A DNA stretch of 64,000 nucleotides from Quercus robur (taxonomy: Eukaryota > Streptophyta > Magnoliopsida > Fagales > Fagaceae): NCBI RefSeq assembly GCF_932294415.1, contig NC_065541.1, forward strand, positions 54,166,290-54,230,289, read 5' to 3'. Shown here in pieces: positions 9,980 through 21,661 of the stretch; position 1 is the first letter of the stretch; every line of letters starts with the position of its first letter. The notes beneath the pieces were generated by a model that was given only the letters and a program-made list of their open reading frames with translations, was not told the origin of the DNA and searched no databases. The position numbers and the translations under genes were made by a program.

Positions 9980-11899
9980 TTGTTATTATAAAATAAAATT
10001 ACAAATCACATTATACACTCCTTGTTCTAATGCACATTTGCAACACACATGAATTATAACTTGTTTCATATTAATAAAAAATTTACTTCCAATAAGAGGA
10101 GCACTCCTTGATTAAAAAAAAAATTGTAATATAACAATGTAGTTGTCCTAACAACTAGCAAAGAAATCCAAAAGTTTTGGAAAATCAAGAACTAGCAAAG
10201 AAATCCAAAAGTTTAGTTGAATTAATGTGTTGTCTATATCTAATGCAAAATAACATAAAAGTAACCTTCAAAAAGAACTAAGAAGGGCTGTCAGTCGGGC
10301 TTCTATTTAGAATTCTATCATGTAATTAATTCAACTAATCTTATTAGTTTCACATAGATGGCTTCACTTTAACTTCAGTACTGAAATCGCATATTGACGA
10401 CATTTTGTTTATCTCAGGTTGTAGAAAGAACCCAACATTTAAAAGTCAAAGGAAAAAAAAGTTCAAAGATAGTAAAGAAAGCAACATCAAACTTTGCGAA
10501 AGGTATGAACTTTATAATGAAAATATCTTATCTAATTTGCTAATTGATGCTACTTACTAGAGCAATATACCATAAAGGAGCCAACATTTGTATGTCTTTT
10601 AGTATTGAAATTGCATATTGACAAAAAAAAAGTTTGTTGAGCAGGTCCTAAAAATGTACAAAGATTAAAAGTTCATTTCAAGGATGATATAGCCAAAGAT
10701 TGAAAGTTCATTTCAAGATTAAAATTTGTTAGTATGAAAAAAAACTTCATTTCAAGGATGATTTAGCCAAAGCATGCACTTGCTTGTTTACTAGTTGCCT
10801 TCTTTAGGTCTGGATTTTTTTTTTTAATTTTTTTTTTTTATAAATTTATTAAAAAATCACGGTTTTGTAGAGCCATATATATTTTCTTTATGAAGTTGTA
10901 TATTAGCTCATAGAGATGGTGGTGGTACCTATCTCTTATACAAAGGGAAAACAAGTGGATAAAATTTAATGATTCAAAGGTAGGTTCTATCCAATAATTC
11001 TACTCATTATTTGTAAATGTTTTTATACAAATAGAAATTCACATATTTTAATTTTTATATTTTTAGGTGAGATGTGAAGAACTAAATTATTAAGACGAAA
11101 GGGAATTTTTTGATGTATTGAAAAGTAAGAATGGATGACATTTTATTTAGTCAACTTATCCACTATTGTACATGGTAGTTTGGTCAAAATTTGATTCTAA
11201 CGTGCTGATTCCTTACATAATAAACTACATGTATATTTAGGCTCCGTTAAGAATTGGTAAATGGTTGACTAAGAATGGTGTGTTAGAGTTTCAACTAGGA
11301 ATTGAAGCATGCATGGCATGTTGATTTACGTTAAAAACCATTTAAAAGTGATTAGGGAAAAAAACCATGATGAGGAGTAGAGAGAAACCTCTACCTCAAG
11401 GCTAGGGTTGCCCAAGCCTGCCAGAACTGTCCGGCCTGTAACTAAAACTCGACTAATCCACTAAGTGTGGTGGTGGTTGAGGAGTTCGAAATCTGACGAG
11501 TAGCGAATTTGGCGAGTTCTTGTTAGATCCAGCAACCAAATGACCACCGTCCACTCTAATCGAAATCAACTTGACCCATGGTTAATGGATATCAGCAGCG
11601 GGTCTCTTCATATGCCACCCGATGTGAGCAGGTTGGTTTCGGGTTAAGCACAAACTCGATCCAAACCAGCCCTTGGATAGCCTTACTTGAGGCATTGTAT
11701 TGTTATATAGCAAGCTTAGCCCTATCTGAGGCATTGTATTGTTATATAGCAAGTTTACCAAAATATGAAGATAGGTTTTCTTTTAACATGGGGATAAATA
11801 ATGTAAAAGCATCTAAAGCCTAAAGCAAAAATGGCTCATTAAGTGAATTAATCTAATCCTCTATTTAAAACGAGGATAAATGGTCTAGATTTTTTTAAT

Positions 11900-11929
<30 letters not shown>
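9980..11929. other. Repeat-derived intergenic DNA
   Basis: AT-rich, without a convincing gene. It has short local duplications, such as 'aactagcaaagaaatccaaaag' near 10150-10215 and a 34-base unit containing 'gaggcattgtattgttatat' at about 11690-11757, and a (TA)n tract at 11905-11931. The open frame at 11578-11823 spans the duplicated unit and is not considered a gene. Confidence 0.5.
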
Positions 11930-11930
<1 letters not shown>

Positions 11931-12115
11931 CCATTCCAAGAAAACACAAGTTACAAAAGAGCTGGGCTCACCCAACTAAAGTGCAGTGGCATGCTAGTAG
12001 CCAAATGTGCCAGAGTATAAACATTGCCTAAAATAGGCTTAGAAACAAAAGCAGATCTATACAAGAGACCAAACTAATTAAGGTGTAGCAAATCAGTCAA
12101 CAAAATTCGTTCCTG

Positions 12116-12535
12116 CTAATTGGGGGCTACCTCTCTGTTGGTCACACAAATTGATCTCTTGTTGTCACTAAGAAACAAAACATGGGTGAATCCAAAATTC
12201 CTGGCCTTCATAGCAGCAACTACCATTGCTTCCTGGATGGCACTGAAGGTTGAGGAAGATGCACAAGTAGAGACACTATGAAACAGGACAGTCCCTTGCA
12301 AATTGATGGCTTCATAAGCAAATCCACATCTTCTAGTTCTCTTTTTCCTGACACCAGCAACCTTGATAAGCAACTGCCAAGGTCCTTGAAAACACTGCTG
12401 AGGCCTTGCTTGGTTTGCACGAGATTGAGGAGGATTAGAGCAACTGCTGAAAACATCCTTATACCTGCAAAGAAGCGATTGAGATGTTAGCACAACTTCA
12501 ATAGGATTGGGGTGCTTTCCTTCATGAATCACCAA
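12116..12535 (-). pseudogene. LINE RNase H domain remnant
   Basis: The translated segment has the pattern of the RNase H domain at the end of plant L1 ORF2 ('AIQEAMVVAAMKA' with the conserved Glu, then 'LFLSDNK' with the conserved Asp). It is the most 3' coding part of the LINE. Frame-broken relative to the upstream domains. Confidence 0.75.
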
Positions 12536-12539
12536 GATT

Positions 12540-13710
12540 CTATGGGTCCAAATTGTCCAAAGAGTAGTAAATATAGCCTACAGACAATGCATAGAATTTT
12601 GATCCAGACATTTGTGCTTGAATAACAGTGCTCTTATCGAAGATTGAATGGAAGAATGAGGAAGAGCAGAGGTGTGAATCATCAAGGCAGAACCATGCCA
12701 AACTGCTCCTGCAAAGGTGCATCTAAGGAATAAGTGGGAAGTTGATTCATCCCCCTCATTGCACAAAGGGCAACTACTGTCAACAGGGATCCCTCTACTT
12801 TTCTAGGTGAGCGTGGTTGGGAGACTATCATGGAGCAACCTCCACACAAAATTGCAAACCTTCAAAGGCACTCTAACTTTCCAAACTACATTCCAAAAGG
12901 CCGTGTGGTCATTATGCTGCCTACTGTGAAATTCATTAAAGTTAGAAGAGCCCCTATGCAACAAATTATAAGCACAATTGACATTATAGTTGCCTGAGCT
13001 AGAGTGCTTCCACACAAGGATGTCAGGGCTTACTCCAACCTTGGAGATTGGGGTCCTAAGGATTTCTGATCTAACCTGGGGAGAATAAACTGCTCTAACT
13101 AAACCAGCCTTCCAATTATGAGAAGAGTAGTCAATTAGATTAGCCACTATACCAGACCTGAAATTGGGATTATTAAGCTGGTCAGCTTGGAGGGGGTACC
13201 AAGCAGGATGATCAAGAGGAATATCATGACTTGACCCTATAAGCCATCTGCCCTCCTTAAGTTTATTATTTTTCGGGCTAATGATATTCCTCCAAAACCA
13301 AGAGTGATGAGCTTTAGGCTTAGAGTCATGGATGGTACCCCTTGGAAAATATCTAGCCTTGAAAGTTCTAGAGATGAGGGAATGAGGATTCTGACTAATT
13401 CTCCAATATTGCTTTACTAACATGGCTTGGTTTATTAGACTGAATTTCTTCAACCCCATTCCACCCTCCCTCTTAGGATTGCAGACCCTATCCCAATTGA
13501 TCAGGTGCATCTTCCTAACCCCTGAATCATGCCCTCACCAAAAAGCTCTTCTAATTTCATCCATCTTGTTACAAATGCTTTCAGGCACTTTGAAGCAAGC
13601 CATAGTATATAAGGGCAGGGTCTGGAGAACAGAAGAAATAAAGGTAGTCCTACTCGTCTGAGAGAGAAGTTTAGCCTTCCAACCCTGAAGTTTTCCTTAA
13701 GCTTGTCCAC
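12540..13710 (-). pseudogene. LINE connecting and zf-RVT region
   Basis: The 235-residue open part (12803-13510) has the 'INWDRVCNPKREGGMGLKK' block typical of the region after the RT in plant L1 elements. Then comes a Cys/His-containing zone ('CNEGDESTSHLFLRC', the zf-RVT signature) in another frame at 12578-12766. The piece 13501-13710 joins it to the RT. At least two frame shifts are needed to connect them. Confidence 0.8.
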
Positions 13711-13822
13711 TAGAAATTGGAAATCAAAAATACACTTTCCCTTTAGCTTAAAATTTAGGCCAAGGTACTTGCTTGGAGATGACTAAGTTCACCTGAAGAT
13801 AAGAAGCTAAGTTCTATTGATC

Positions 13823-14398
13823 CTACTTAGGCATATTGGGGGAACAGTAGAGATCTGATTTTGTAAGGTTAATGACTTGCCCAGAGATGGAACAATACCA
13901 AGCTAAGATGTCCTTGATAGAGGATAAGGAGTGGTTGTCTTGTTTAAAGAAGAAAATAGAATCATCCACAAAGAAGAGGTGGGTAAAGGAACACCCATTC
14001 CTTCCAAGTTTACCCCCATTAATCCTATTTTGGCTTTCAGCTTTCATGAGTGTCAAAGAGAGAATGTTGGCACACTTCAGGAACAAATAGAGGGATAAGG
14101 GATCACCCTGTCTGAGACCTTTTGAGGGGAAGAAGGATTTTGTGATGTTACCACTAATAAGGAGAGTGTAATGAACTGTGGTAACACACTCCATAATCCA
14201 AGTGATCCAATTGTCACTGAAGTTCATAGCAATCAAAACAGCTTTCAAGAACTTCCAATCCACCCTATCATAAGCCTTACTCATGTCAATTTTGAGAGCC
14301 CCAAAGCAATTTTTCCACCCTTTCTTTTTCCCCAGAAAATCAAAAATCTCATTAGTAAGTAAGATATTGTTAGAGATATTATTATAGTGATTGGACAT
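13823..14398 (-). pseudogene. LINE reverse transcriptase core
   Basis: 191 residues with RT signatures: KIDMSKAYDRVDW, GLRQGDPLS, and FVDD at the catalytic site (usually FADD in plant L1). The segment starts in the middle of the RT domain, which marks the 5' truncation of the element at about 14400. Confidence 0.85.
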
Positions 14399-14400
14399 GT

Positions 14401-15447
14401 TTTTACTTCAAATAAAGGTTTTAGGAAGATTAAGCTATGCCTTGATAGATTGAGCAAGAAAAAGACACTGGATTTGGCATGTTTTAATCAATGAGGGAAC
14501 GAATCCCTAGTCTTTTCTTTTCCATATAACATCTCCATTTGGGTTATTTCCTTATCTTTGTGCATATATTTGCAAGTATTTAACCACTTCTGTTGCACCT
14601 TGTTTTGGTTGTTTATCAGCACTAGATTGCCTTGTGAGGACATATTGTCCATAACAAGGGACGAGTAGCATGGTCATATACTAATATCATCACTAACAGG
14701 GCAATGAAGCATTAAATATCACAAACAAAATTTGCATATTGAGCCCTACTGCTAATCTGTATAGCTTGTGATATGTTGTAATAATGTTTGTCACAAAGAG
14801 GGCCTTGAACAATATTTTCCTTTCCACATGTGGTTGCATACTTAGGGCTCGTTTGGTTCAGGGCTCACTCAGTTTTCATAACTCAGTACTCAGTTTTCAT
14901 AACTCAAACTCAAAACCCATAACTTACAACCCAAACCCCACTATCACTCAAAAAATCCAACACTTTTGTTTGGTCACAAAACTCAATCATGTATCTCAGT
15001 TTTTAACTCCACTTTTTGCCAAAATGATGGACCCACCCACTGACACTACACAAAAGAATATGGTTGCTACCTGCGACCCTTTTCTTTTCTACGTACTCTT
15101 CAAACCCAGCTACACTGAAACCCAACTCCACCACCACCAATGGCAAACCCTTCATCCACCATCATCAACCAAGCTCCACCACCACCAACAGCAAACCCAG
15201 AAATCCACAACCATAACCACCACCATCAACAGCCCTCAACATAACCACAACCTCCACCAAAAAATCCGAATGAATCAAAAATCCAAACCCACCAACAGCC
15301 CTCAACCAAAACCACAACCTCCACCAAAAAATCCAACCGAACAAGCTCCACCACAACCCAAGCCTCAAACCACCACAACCACAACAAAAAACCCAAACCC
15401 AAATCCTTAAATCGAAGACCTAAACTCAGCCATCTTTGCCAGCACTT
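14401..15447. other. Intergenic DNA with a PIF/Harbinger-like tip
   Basis: At 14850 the string 'ttagggctcgtttggttc' followed by repeats of 'actcagttttcataactca' resembles the start of the PIF/Harbinger element at 41665, but no matching right end is visible. The stretch 15120-15410 is rich in ccaccacaac repeats and codes a low-complexity Pro/His/Gln frame that I do not take as a gene. Confidence 0.45.
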
Positions 15448-15629
15448 AGGGAGAGTTAACTCAACTAGTAAAGTCTCTGATGGTTGTATAAGAGATCTGA
15501 GGTTCAATCTCCGCCTACACCAAAAACTGATTGATGTCTTGGTCTGATAATAAAGAGTTATTATCAGAAGCGAACGCCATAGGTTGAAACTCTCTTTAAA
15601 AAAAATAAAAAAATAAAATAAAATAAAAA
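15448..15629 (+). mobile_element. tRNA-derived SINE, family 2
   Basis: It has an A-box-like start (gttaactcaactagtaaagt), a B box (aggttcaatctc, about 15505-15515), a body with 'gataataaagagttattatcag' and an A-rich tail (aaaataaaaaaataaaat). This is the layout of a plant tRNA-derived SINE. Target duplications are not evident. Confidence 0.75.
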
Positions 15630-16258
15630 CTATCAAGTGCTAAAATTTTATTAACGATTTTATTTGTCATTTTGTTGTATCAAGACGTGTGTGTGTGTTT
15701 TTTTTCCTTGTTATGCATTATGTCCTATTATGGTCTCATTTGAAGTTTTCTTTAATTGTTGAGAAAATAAAATAAAATCGAAAATAAAATTTGTTTTTAT
15801 TTGTGATTTTTTTTCCCTTGAATGCAATTGAATTGTTTAGTAAGCTTTATAAATTGATCTTTACCTATACAAATTAAAATTATTTTATGAATGATTCTTA
15901 TTCGTGTTTGTATAGATTTATGAATCTTAGTGCCTATGGGCAATCATGCACCTCTCTTTTTGGGACCGAAATCATTACTCCTATTGCATTCAATATGTTA
16001 CGTAAAGTACACAGTTTGATTTTGAGTCATTGCTAAATTTTGGTTTCTATAAACAAGCAGCATCTATATCTATTGATCAAATATGTAAAGAGAACATAAA
16101 AAAAATATTTTTGAAGTAACTGATTACGTATTTGTTTTTTCTTATATATGTTTATTAATTTTATATGGAAAACAAAATGTGGCTTAACTGGACTTTTCAT
16201 TATAAAAGAAAGGTAAATTCTTCTTTAAAAATAATGGGCTTCTATCGAATATATAATT
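15630..16258. other. AT-rich intergenic DNA left of the MULE
   Basis: No gene or assignable repeat is seen between the SINE tail and the target duplication of the MULE. Confidence 0.45.
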
Positions 16259-16329
16259 ATAAAAAGGGGTAATTCTATAGTACCTCCTCTTTTTTTTAGG
16301 GGTACAGTACCCACTAGTAGGCAACCTAC

Positions 16330-17740
16330 TATACCAGGTTACTAACACATTACATTTGATGGTACCATCTTCACATTGTGTAGTACTAACATCACATGTG
16401 ACGGTACTTTTGTCACATACAATGGTTCCCTTATTTTTTCTCACATTCGATGTTACCATCATCACATTGTGTAGTAATAACATCACATGTGACTGTACTT
16501 TTGTCATATTCGGTAGTTCCTTTATTTTCTTTTTTCTCACATTTGATGGTACTATTCTCACATTGTGCAGTATCAACATCACATGTAACTATACTTTTGT
16601 CATATTTGGTGGTTTCCTTATTTTTTTATCATATTTGATGGTACTATCCTCACATTGTGCAGTACCAAGATCACATGTGACTGTACTTTTGTTACATTCG
16701 GTGGTTTCCTTATTTTTTTCTCACATTTGATGGTACCATCCTCACATTGTGCTGTACCAACATCACATGTAACAGTACTTGTGTCACATACGATGGTTCC
16801 CTTATTTTTTTTTCTCACATTTGATGGTACCATCCTCACATTGTGCTGTACCAACATCACATGTAACTGTACTTTTGTCACATTCAGCGGTTCCTTTATT
16901 TTTTTTCTCATATTTGTCAGTTCTATTATCACATTGTGCAATTTTAATATCACATTTGATAGTTCTTTTGTCACATATAGTGGTTCCTTTATTTTTTTTC
17001 TCAAATTTGATGGTTCCATTGTCATATTAAGCTGTACATATATCGCATCTGCTCTATTTTTGTCACGTGTGACAGTTCTTTTGTCACATTGGATAGTTCC
17101 CTTACTTTTTTTCTCATATTGGACTGTTCCATCCTCACATTGTGCAGTTCTAATATCACATGTGACAATTCTTTTCTCACATTCGGTGGTTCCCTTATTT
17201 TTTTCTCACATTTGACGGTTTCATCCTTACATTGTGCAATTCCAACATTACATGTGATAGTTTTTTTCTCGCATTTGGTGATTCCCTTACTTTTTTCTCA
17301 AATCTAACACTTCCATCCTCACATTGTGCAATTCCGACATCACATTTGACAGTTATTTTGTTACATTTAGTGGTTTTTTTATTTGTTTCTCAAATTTGAT
17401 GGTTCTATTATCACATTGTGCAGTTCCAATATCAAATTTGACAGTTCTTTTGTCACATATTGTGGTTCCTTTATTTTTTCTCAAATCTGATGGTTCCATT
17501 GTCACATTAAGCAGTACCAACATTACATCTAACTTTATTTTTGTCACATTCAGTGGTACCCTAATTTTATTCCCAAATTTGACAATTCCATTATTATATT
17601 AGGCAGTACCAATATTACTTCTAACCGCACTTTTATCAAATTCAATGGTACCCTATTTTTTTTCCTTACAATTAACTGTTCAATTGTCATATTGTCATAG
17701 TAGGCAATAGCAATATCACATCTGACTATAATTTTACATT
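16330..17740. repeat. Subterminal minisatellite: ~15 copies of a ~92-bp unit
   Basis: The marker cacattgtg recurs at 16372, 16463, 16559, 16651, 16743, 16837 and 16930, with degraded forms on to about 17690. The spacing is 91-96 bases, with one step of 113. Each unit carries 'tttgatggtaccatcctcacattgtgc', 'accaacatcacatgtgac' and a pyrimidine-rich 'ccttattttttt' part. Copies are closest to each other between 16550 and 16930 and decay toward the right. Because the unit is near 93 bases, frames stay open on both strands for over 100 codons; these are not taken as proteins. Confidence 0.9.
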
Positions 17741-18041
17741 TGGGCCCACCACTGAAGTCACTTTTTTACTTACTAATAACTGCTCATCACAATAGTAATT
17801 TTTTAAAAGTTATTAAAAAATTTGGATCTAAAATCTAAAACCAAAAAAAAAAAAACGTCTTAAGAAATTAGCCCAACCACAATAATTACTTTTGTTCACA
17901 AAAAAAATCAACTAGAATTATCTTGGTTTCTTCCATAAATATTTGAATATACCAATTAACTTCCTACATATCTCTCTTGGTAGCTTCCATCACATTCAGG
18001 GGCATACCTCCCTATAAAATAACATAGTTGAGATCACTTTC

Positions 18042-18350
18042 TTGATGTTTATATTTTTATTATTTATATATACTATAAAACCAAAGATGTATAACCTTAT
18101 GTGCTCTCTAATTTTTCTTATACAACATCTGCAACTTAATCACAGTTGTGTGTTTATTGTGGTGTCTAAGGTTGGAAATAGGATGACTATACAATTAGCA
18201 AGTTATGCAAAAAATCCAATCCAAAGATTGTTGACAATTTTAAAATTTTCAGTAAACACTTAAATTGAAACTACAGGTCCAGTATGAAATATTCATCAAT
18301 CAAGGCTACTACACCAGGTTTTATATTTTTTAGGCATTTTCATTAGATCC
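18042..18350 (+). repeat. MULE-internal segment shared with the Helitron
   Basis: Counterpart of the 6620-7020 segment. It also carries 'actataaaaccaaagatgt' near 18070, which resembles 'attataaaatcaaagacgt' near 5925 close to the Helitron start. The match suggests that part of a Helitron of the same family lies inside this MULE, or the reverse capture. Confidence 0.5.
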
Positions 18351-18351
18351 A

Positions 18352-18700
18352 CGTGTGCGGAAGTGTCCCAAGGGAGATATTCAGCATGGTTCAAGAAGAA
18401 TTATTGAATGAACAAAAATTCATTGTGCTTTACTACATAGATAAGGAAGGTTATTGTACATACACCTTATCTCGGTATGCATCCCCTTACTCAAGATGGG
18501 AGGTTGTGTATTGTCCAGTTGATCAATCTCTGAAGTGCTCTTGTTTGCTATTCTAGTTGTATGGATATCCTTGTGGGCACCTATTTGCTATAATGAAGGT
18601 TGAACATTTGAAACAAATTCCACCGACATGTATAATGAACAGATGGCTGAAAACAACAAAGTCCGACCTACCTTGCAAACAAAGAACATATTCAATCAAT
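18352..18700 (+). pseudogene. FAR1/MULE-type SWIM zinc-finger fragment
   Basis: The frame 18353-18700 reads as the C-terminal part of a FAR1-related/MULE transposase. A block around the sequence 'YTLSRYASPYSRWEVVYC' leads into the SWIM finger 'LKCSCLLF' ... 'YGYPCGHLFAIMKVEHL', i.e. CxC...CxH, followed by 'IPPTCIMNRWLKTTK'. A TAG stop at 18554-18556 interrupts the finger between its two metal-binding pairs. Upstream transposase domains are absent. It is a remnant of the element's own transposase or of a captured FAR1-like gene. Confidence 0.75.
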
Positions 18701-18764
18701 TGTGGGTCCAAATTAAAATCAATTACTTTTTTTCAATTAGGATTTGTTGCAAAATTATTGTGAA

Positions 18765-20440
18765 AACATTATAAATGTAACATTTCTTTTAAAATAAAAT
18801 AAAAAATTTCATGTAAATCACATAATATCAAATAAACACTAGGTGTCCATTTAGACCCACAATGAGAGCATTAGTATTGGGTGAGCTAAAATTTCCAAAT
18901 GCTGTTTTTGCAACCCAAACACCAAAAAACACTCTACATTCGAGTTTTTAAACTTAAAAAAATTTACAATTTGGCTACAATAAACTCCTACTTTTAACTC
19001 TTGTGTAGCGCATTGCTACTTATTTTTTAAGGTTATATTATTCTCTCTCTCCTCTGTAGCCTTGGTTCTGCTTTCTGCAACTTATATATGACTTTAGCAT
19101 GCAAGAAAGCTTGATTTCCAAGTGGAGAGTAAACTCTATCAAATAGAAATTAGGCCCCAATGAGCCAATTTTTTTATCACTTAATTTATTCTTGTCACTT
19201 TAGAAGAAGGGTGACAAATTCTTGATGAGAACCGTACGATGCAAGCCATATCATATAATAACTCTACACAGGTTTGCTGGTGCAATTTAAACAATATATA
19301 CATATATAAATTGCACATTTCACTTGCATATATGGTGAAAACATGTAACTTTTGTCTGTATAGAACCTGCACAATTTCATTCTATCAAGCTGTTAAAGAA
19401 TTGATCATATGGAATAAATGTATCTTCTACAACGATTAGAATTGGAAGTTCCACAATGAAGATGCAAAATTCCCTTTTCAAAAGGAATTCAATCATTAGA
19501 TAAGAACGACCAGATTCTCTTTCTGCAGAAAACAATTATCTGAGGCCTAACTAGTACTCCAACCAACAGCACTCCATAGTTTATGCTTCTTCAATTTTCT
19601 CCTTCTCATAGCTCCACTTGTATTACCAAAAATCAAGCATGTTTGAAAATGAAATATAAAAAACTAATAAATAAAAAAAACAAAACAAAATTATATAATG
19701 AAAATAAATCATCATAAATTTTTTTTTTAAATTTGTCATGAAGATAATTTACCTATCTTTATTTCTGAATTAAGTGATAATTTACCGATCTTTATTTCAA
19801 GATGACTGATAGTTTGAATAGATGCAATTCAATGAAAAGATGTCTTTAAGTTCCAAAAATCAATATTTATCAATCCCAACCCCAAAAAAGAGTCAGATAA
19901 GCAGATTATCATAGTTTCTTCTATTCCCACCCTTTATTTCTATCGTAGTAAGTTGCATAAGAACACTAATGAAATTTGAAAACATTATCTAAAGTACCCA
20001 ATTGAAGCACGATGAGTGTTTGATCCTATCAAATTGAGAACGAGATTAGAGAGAGAGCAGTGATCGGTTGAAATCAAAGATTTCACAGCTTGCATTAATT
20101 AGGGTTTTGTTTTTTTGATCCTTACCTTTTACAAATCTATTTTGATCTAAGAAAAGAGAGAACAAACATTCAGATTCCAATAGGAGATTCGCCCAGGATA
20201 TTGATTTGAAAGCAAGAGAGCAATTTGAAAGAGAGAACAAAAGAGAAAAAAAAATAGTCCCTTTGATTTTTTTGGGAATGCAAAACGAGAGAGAGAGAGA
20301 GAACGCAAGAGAGAAGTCTGAAGGTAGCTGCTATTTTTTTCTTGCACATGTTTTTATTTTTATGCGTTACCTGCTTGACCGGTAACTGGTATTACATTAA
20401 GAATGAATAAATGATTAGGATTAAAACAAATAAAATCAAC
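18765..20440. other. Non-coding part of the MULE
   Basis: AT-rich, with no coding signal. It contains a small MITE-like stretch (about 18865-19015, 'gagcattagtattgggtgagcta' to 'ggctacaataaactcc') and a GA-rich part with (GA)n near 20287-20302. Confidence 0.4.
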
Positions 20441-20510
20441 GGTCAAGATTTATGGGGGTACGGTACCCACCAAAAAAAACAGTGGGTACCGGAGAATGAC
20501 CCATAAAAAG

Positions 20511-21135
20511 GATATGAGTCGAGATAATGGCCCATAAATAATTTGCGCTTTGTTTTTGTGCATAGTACAAAAATGACCATAAAATAATAATAATAATTAA
20601 AAAAAAAAAAACCGCATTCCTTCTCCGAATCCGAGGCGGAGATCTCATGTGTGTTTTTCTCTCTTATTTAAGCCGACCCAACCTGGTACCCTAATGTAAA
20701 CTACCATCAATCTTTCTCACTAAAGTTTTGAGTTTTTGTCTCTTACAGAATCGATTTTCCATAGAGAACTCAAGGTTAAACCTTTTCTTTCTCTCTCTCT
20801 CTTTATGGTTATGATTTAATTTGATTAGTATTGCTTAGATTATGGACAAAACATTGTTTGATTGACTGGGCATGTTTATACAATGTGTTTCAAAGATTTT
20901 AAGGGCTGATTTTTATTTATTTATTATTAATTAATAGTTTGATTGCTTAGATTATATAATATTTTTATGTATTTGCAAATTGGGCATTTTTAATTGCTAA
21001 ACGAGTATTAGGCATTTTGACAGCCTAAAACAGCATTTTTGAAACCTAAAACTCCATTTTGCAACAACAATTTCTTATATATTTTTTTAATAGATGCTCA
21101 TTTTAAACTTAAACCACAATTTTGCAATAAACCAT
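20511..21135 (+). promoter_or_regulatory. Possible promoter and 5' leader of the F-box locus
   Basis: After the MULE target duplication the DNA becomes less AT-rich (20615-20690), with 'cttatttaagccg' as a TATA-like string. 'ctcttacag' at 20741-20749 could be a splice acceptor. This could be the old promoter and untranslated first exon of the F-box gene at 24132, now separated from it by the hAT element. Inference only; no transcript evidence is available. Confidence 0.25.
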
Positions 21136-21496
21136 CTTCAGAGTTAGTGCCGGTTGAACCTATAGGCCATTTAGGCCACCGCCTAAGGCCCCCCACATGT
21201 AAGAGGCCCCGATAGTAATAATATATTATATAATATTGCTTTCTCATATAAAAATAATAATAAAATTGTAAGGCCCATTTCTCACAAAGTAAAAAGGCTG
21301 TAATGACATGAAGGCTAATCACATCACCAAATCTTTAGCTTTTTCAGCAAAAAATCACCACATCTAAATATCCTCTGGATGAAATCTTTGTTCCACATTT
21401 CATTAAGAAAACCATGTTTATTACTTGAGATGTAAAGAGGGCGAGAAAGAGAGACACTAATGACTGATTTTCTCAATATACAAGTAACAAAATGCA

Positions 21497-21661
21497 CCAC
21501 CGCACACCCTTGGTGCGATGGTCACTCCACAGGTATAAGTGCTTGTGGGGTGTGAGGGAGCAAGGGTCAGGGTTCAAATCTCCAAGAGAGAGCTTCACAC
21601 ACATATATACTTAGATTAGGCTAGAGTAGAATTATATCTTGTATAAAAAAAATATATAAAA
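21497..21661 (+). mobile_element. tRNA-derived SINE, family 1, with 15-bp TSD
   Basis: Starts 'ccaccgcacacccttggtgcgatgg', has the B box GGTTCAAATCTCC near 21570, and ends in 'gtataaaaaaaatatataaaa'. It is bounded by AAGTAACAAAATGCA at 21482-21496 and 21662-21676. It is the same family as the minus-strand copy at 1514-1680 and was inserted into the hAT element. Confidence 0.9.

Larger units (their letters stand above)
11930..14400 (-). mobile_element. LINE (L1-type), 5'-truncated, degraded
   Basis: Read on the minus strand it gives, in order, a reverse transcriptase core (14398-13823), a connecting region, a zf-RVT-type zone (13510-12803 and 12766-12540) and an RNase H-like end (12535-12116). 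This is the 3' half of a plant L1-type ORF2. The endonuclease and the RT N-terminus are missing, as expected of a copy cut short during insertion. Several frameshifts and stops separate the pieces. The 3' end lies near the (TA)n tract at 11905-11931. Confidence 0.85.
16267..20502 (+). mobile_element. Mutator-like element (MULE), 4.2 kb, with TIRs and TSD
   Basis: The left end GGGTAATTCTATAGTACC and the inverted right end GGGTCATTCTCCGGTACC begin terminal repeats of about 47 bases that also share a T8 run and 'GGTACMGTACCC'. The element is flanked by ATAAAAAG on both sides (16259-16266 and 20503-20510). Just inside the left TIR lies the ~92-bp tandem array; in the middle is a FAR1/MULE-type SWIM zinc-finger fragment (18352-18700). 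Coding is broken, so it cannot move by itself. The 8-bp duplication is one short of the usual 9 for MULEs; hAT is the alternative, but the FAR1-type fragment favours MULE. Confidence 0.8.

Noticed and set aside
11578..11823. 81-codon frame
   Set aside because: Spans a 34-base local duplication and has no recognisable motif.
14784..15410. 208-codon Pro/His/Gln-rich frame
   Set aside because: Low-complexity translation of ccaccacaac repeats that starts within a transposon-like tip; no domain and no upstream gene signals.
14850..15420. Complete PIF/Harbinger element
   Set aside because: Only the left tip is convincing; 'aacccaaatccttaa' near 15395 is too weak as a right tip.
16184..17602. Overlapping open frames of 90-190 codons on both strands
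   Set aside because: They are by-products of the ~92-bp tandem array: the unit is near a multiple of three and stops are rare in all copies. Translations are repeats of the same 31 residues.
16330..17740. CRISPR-like regular repeats
   Set aside because: Units are directly adjacent and decayed without unique spacers, and the context is a plant transposon.
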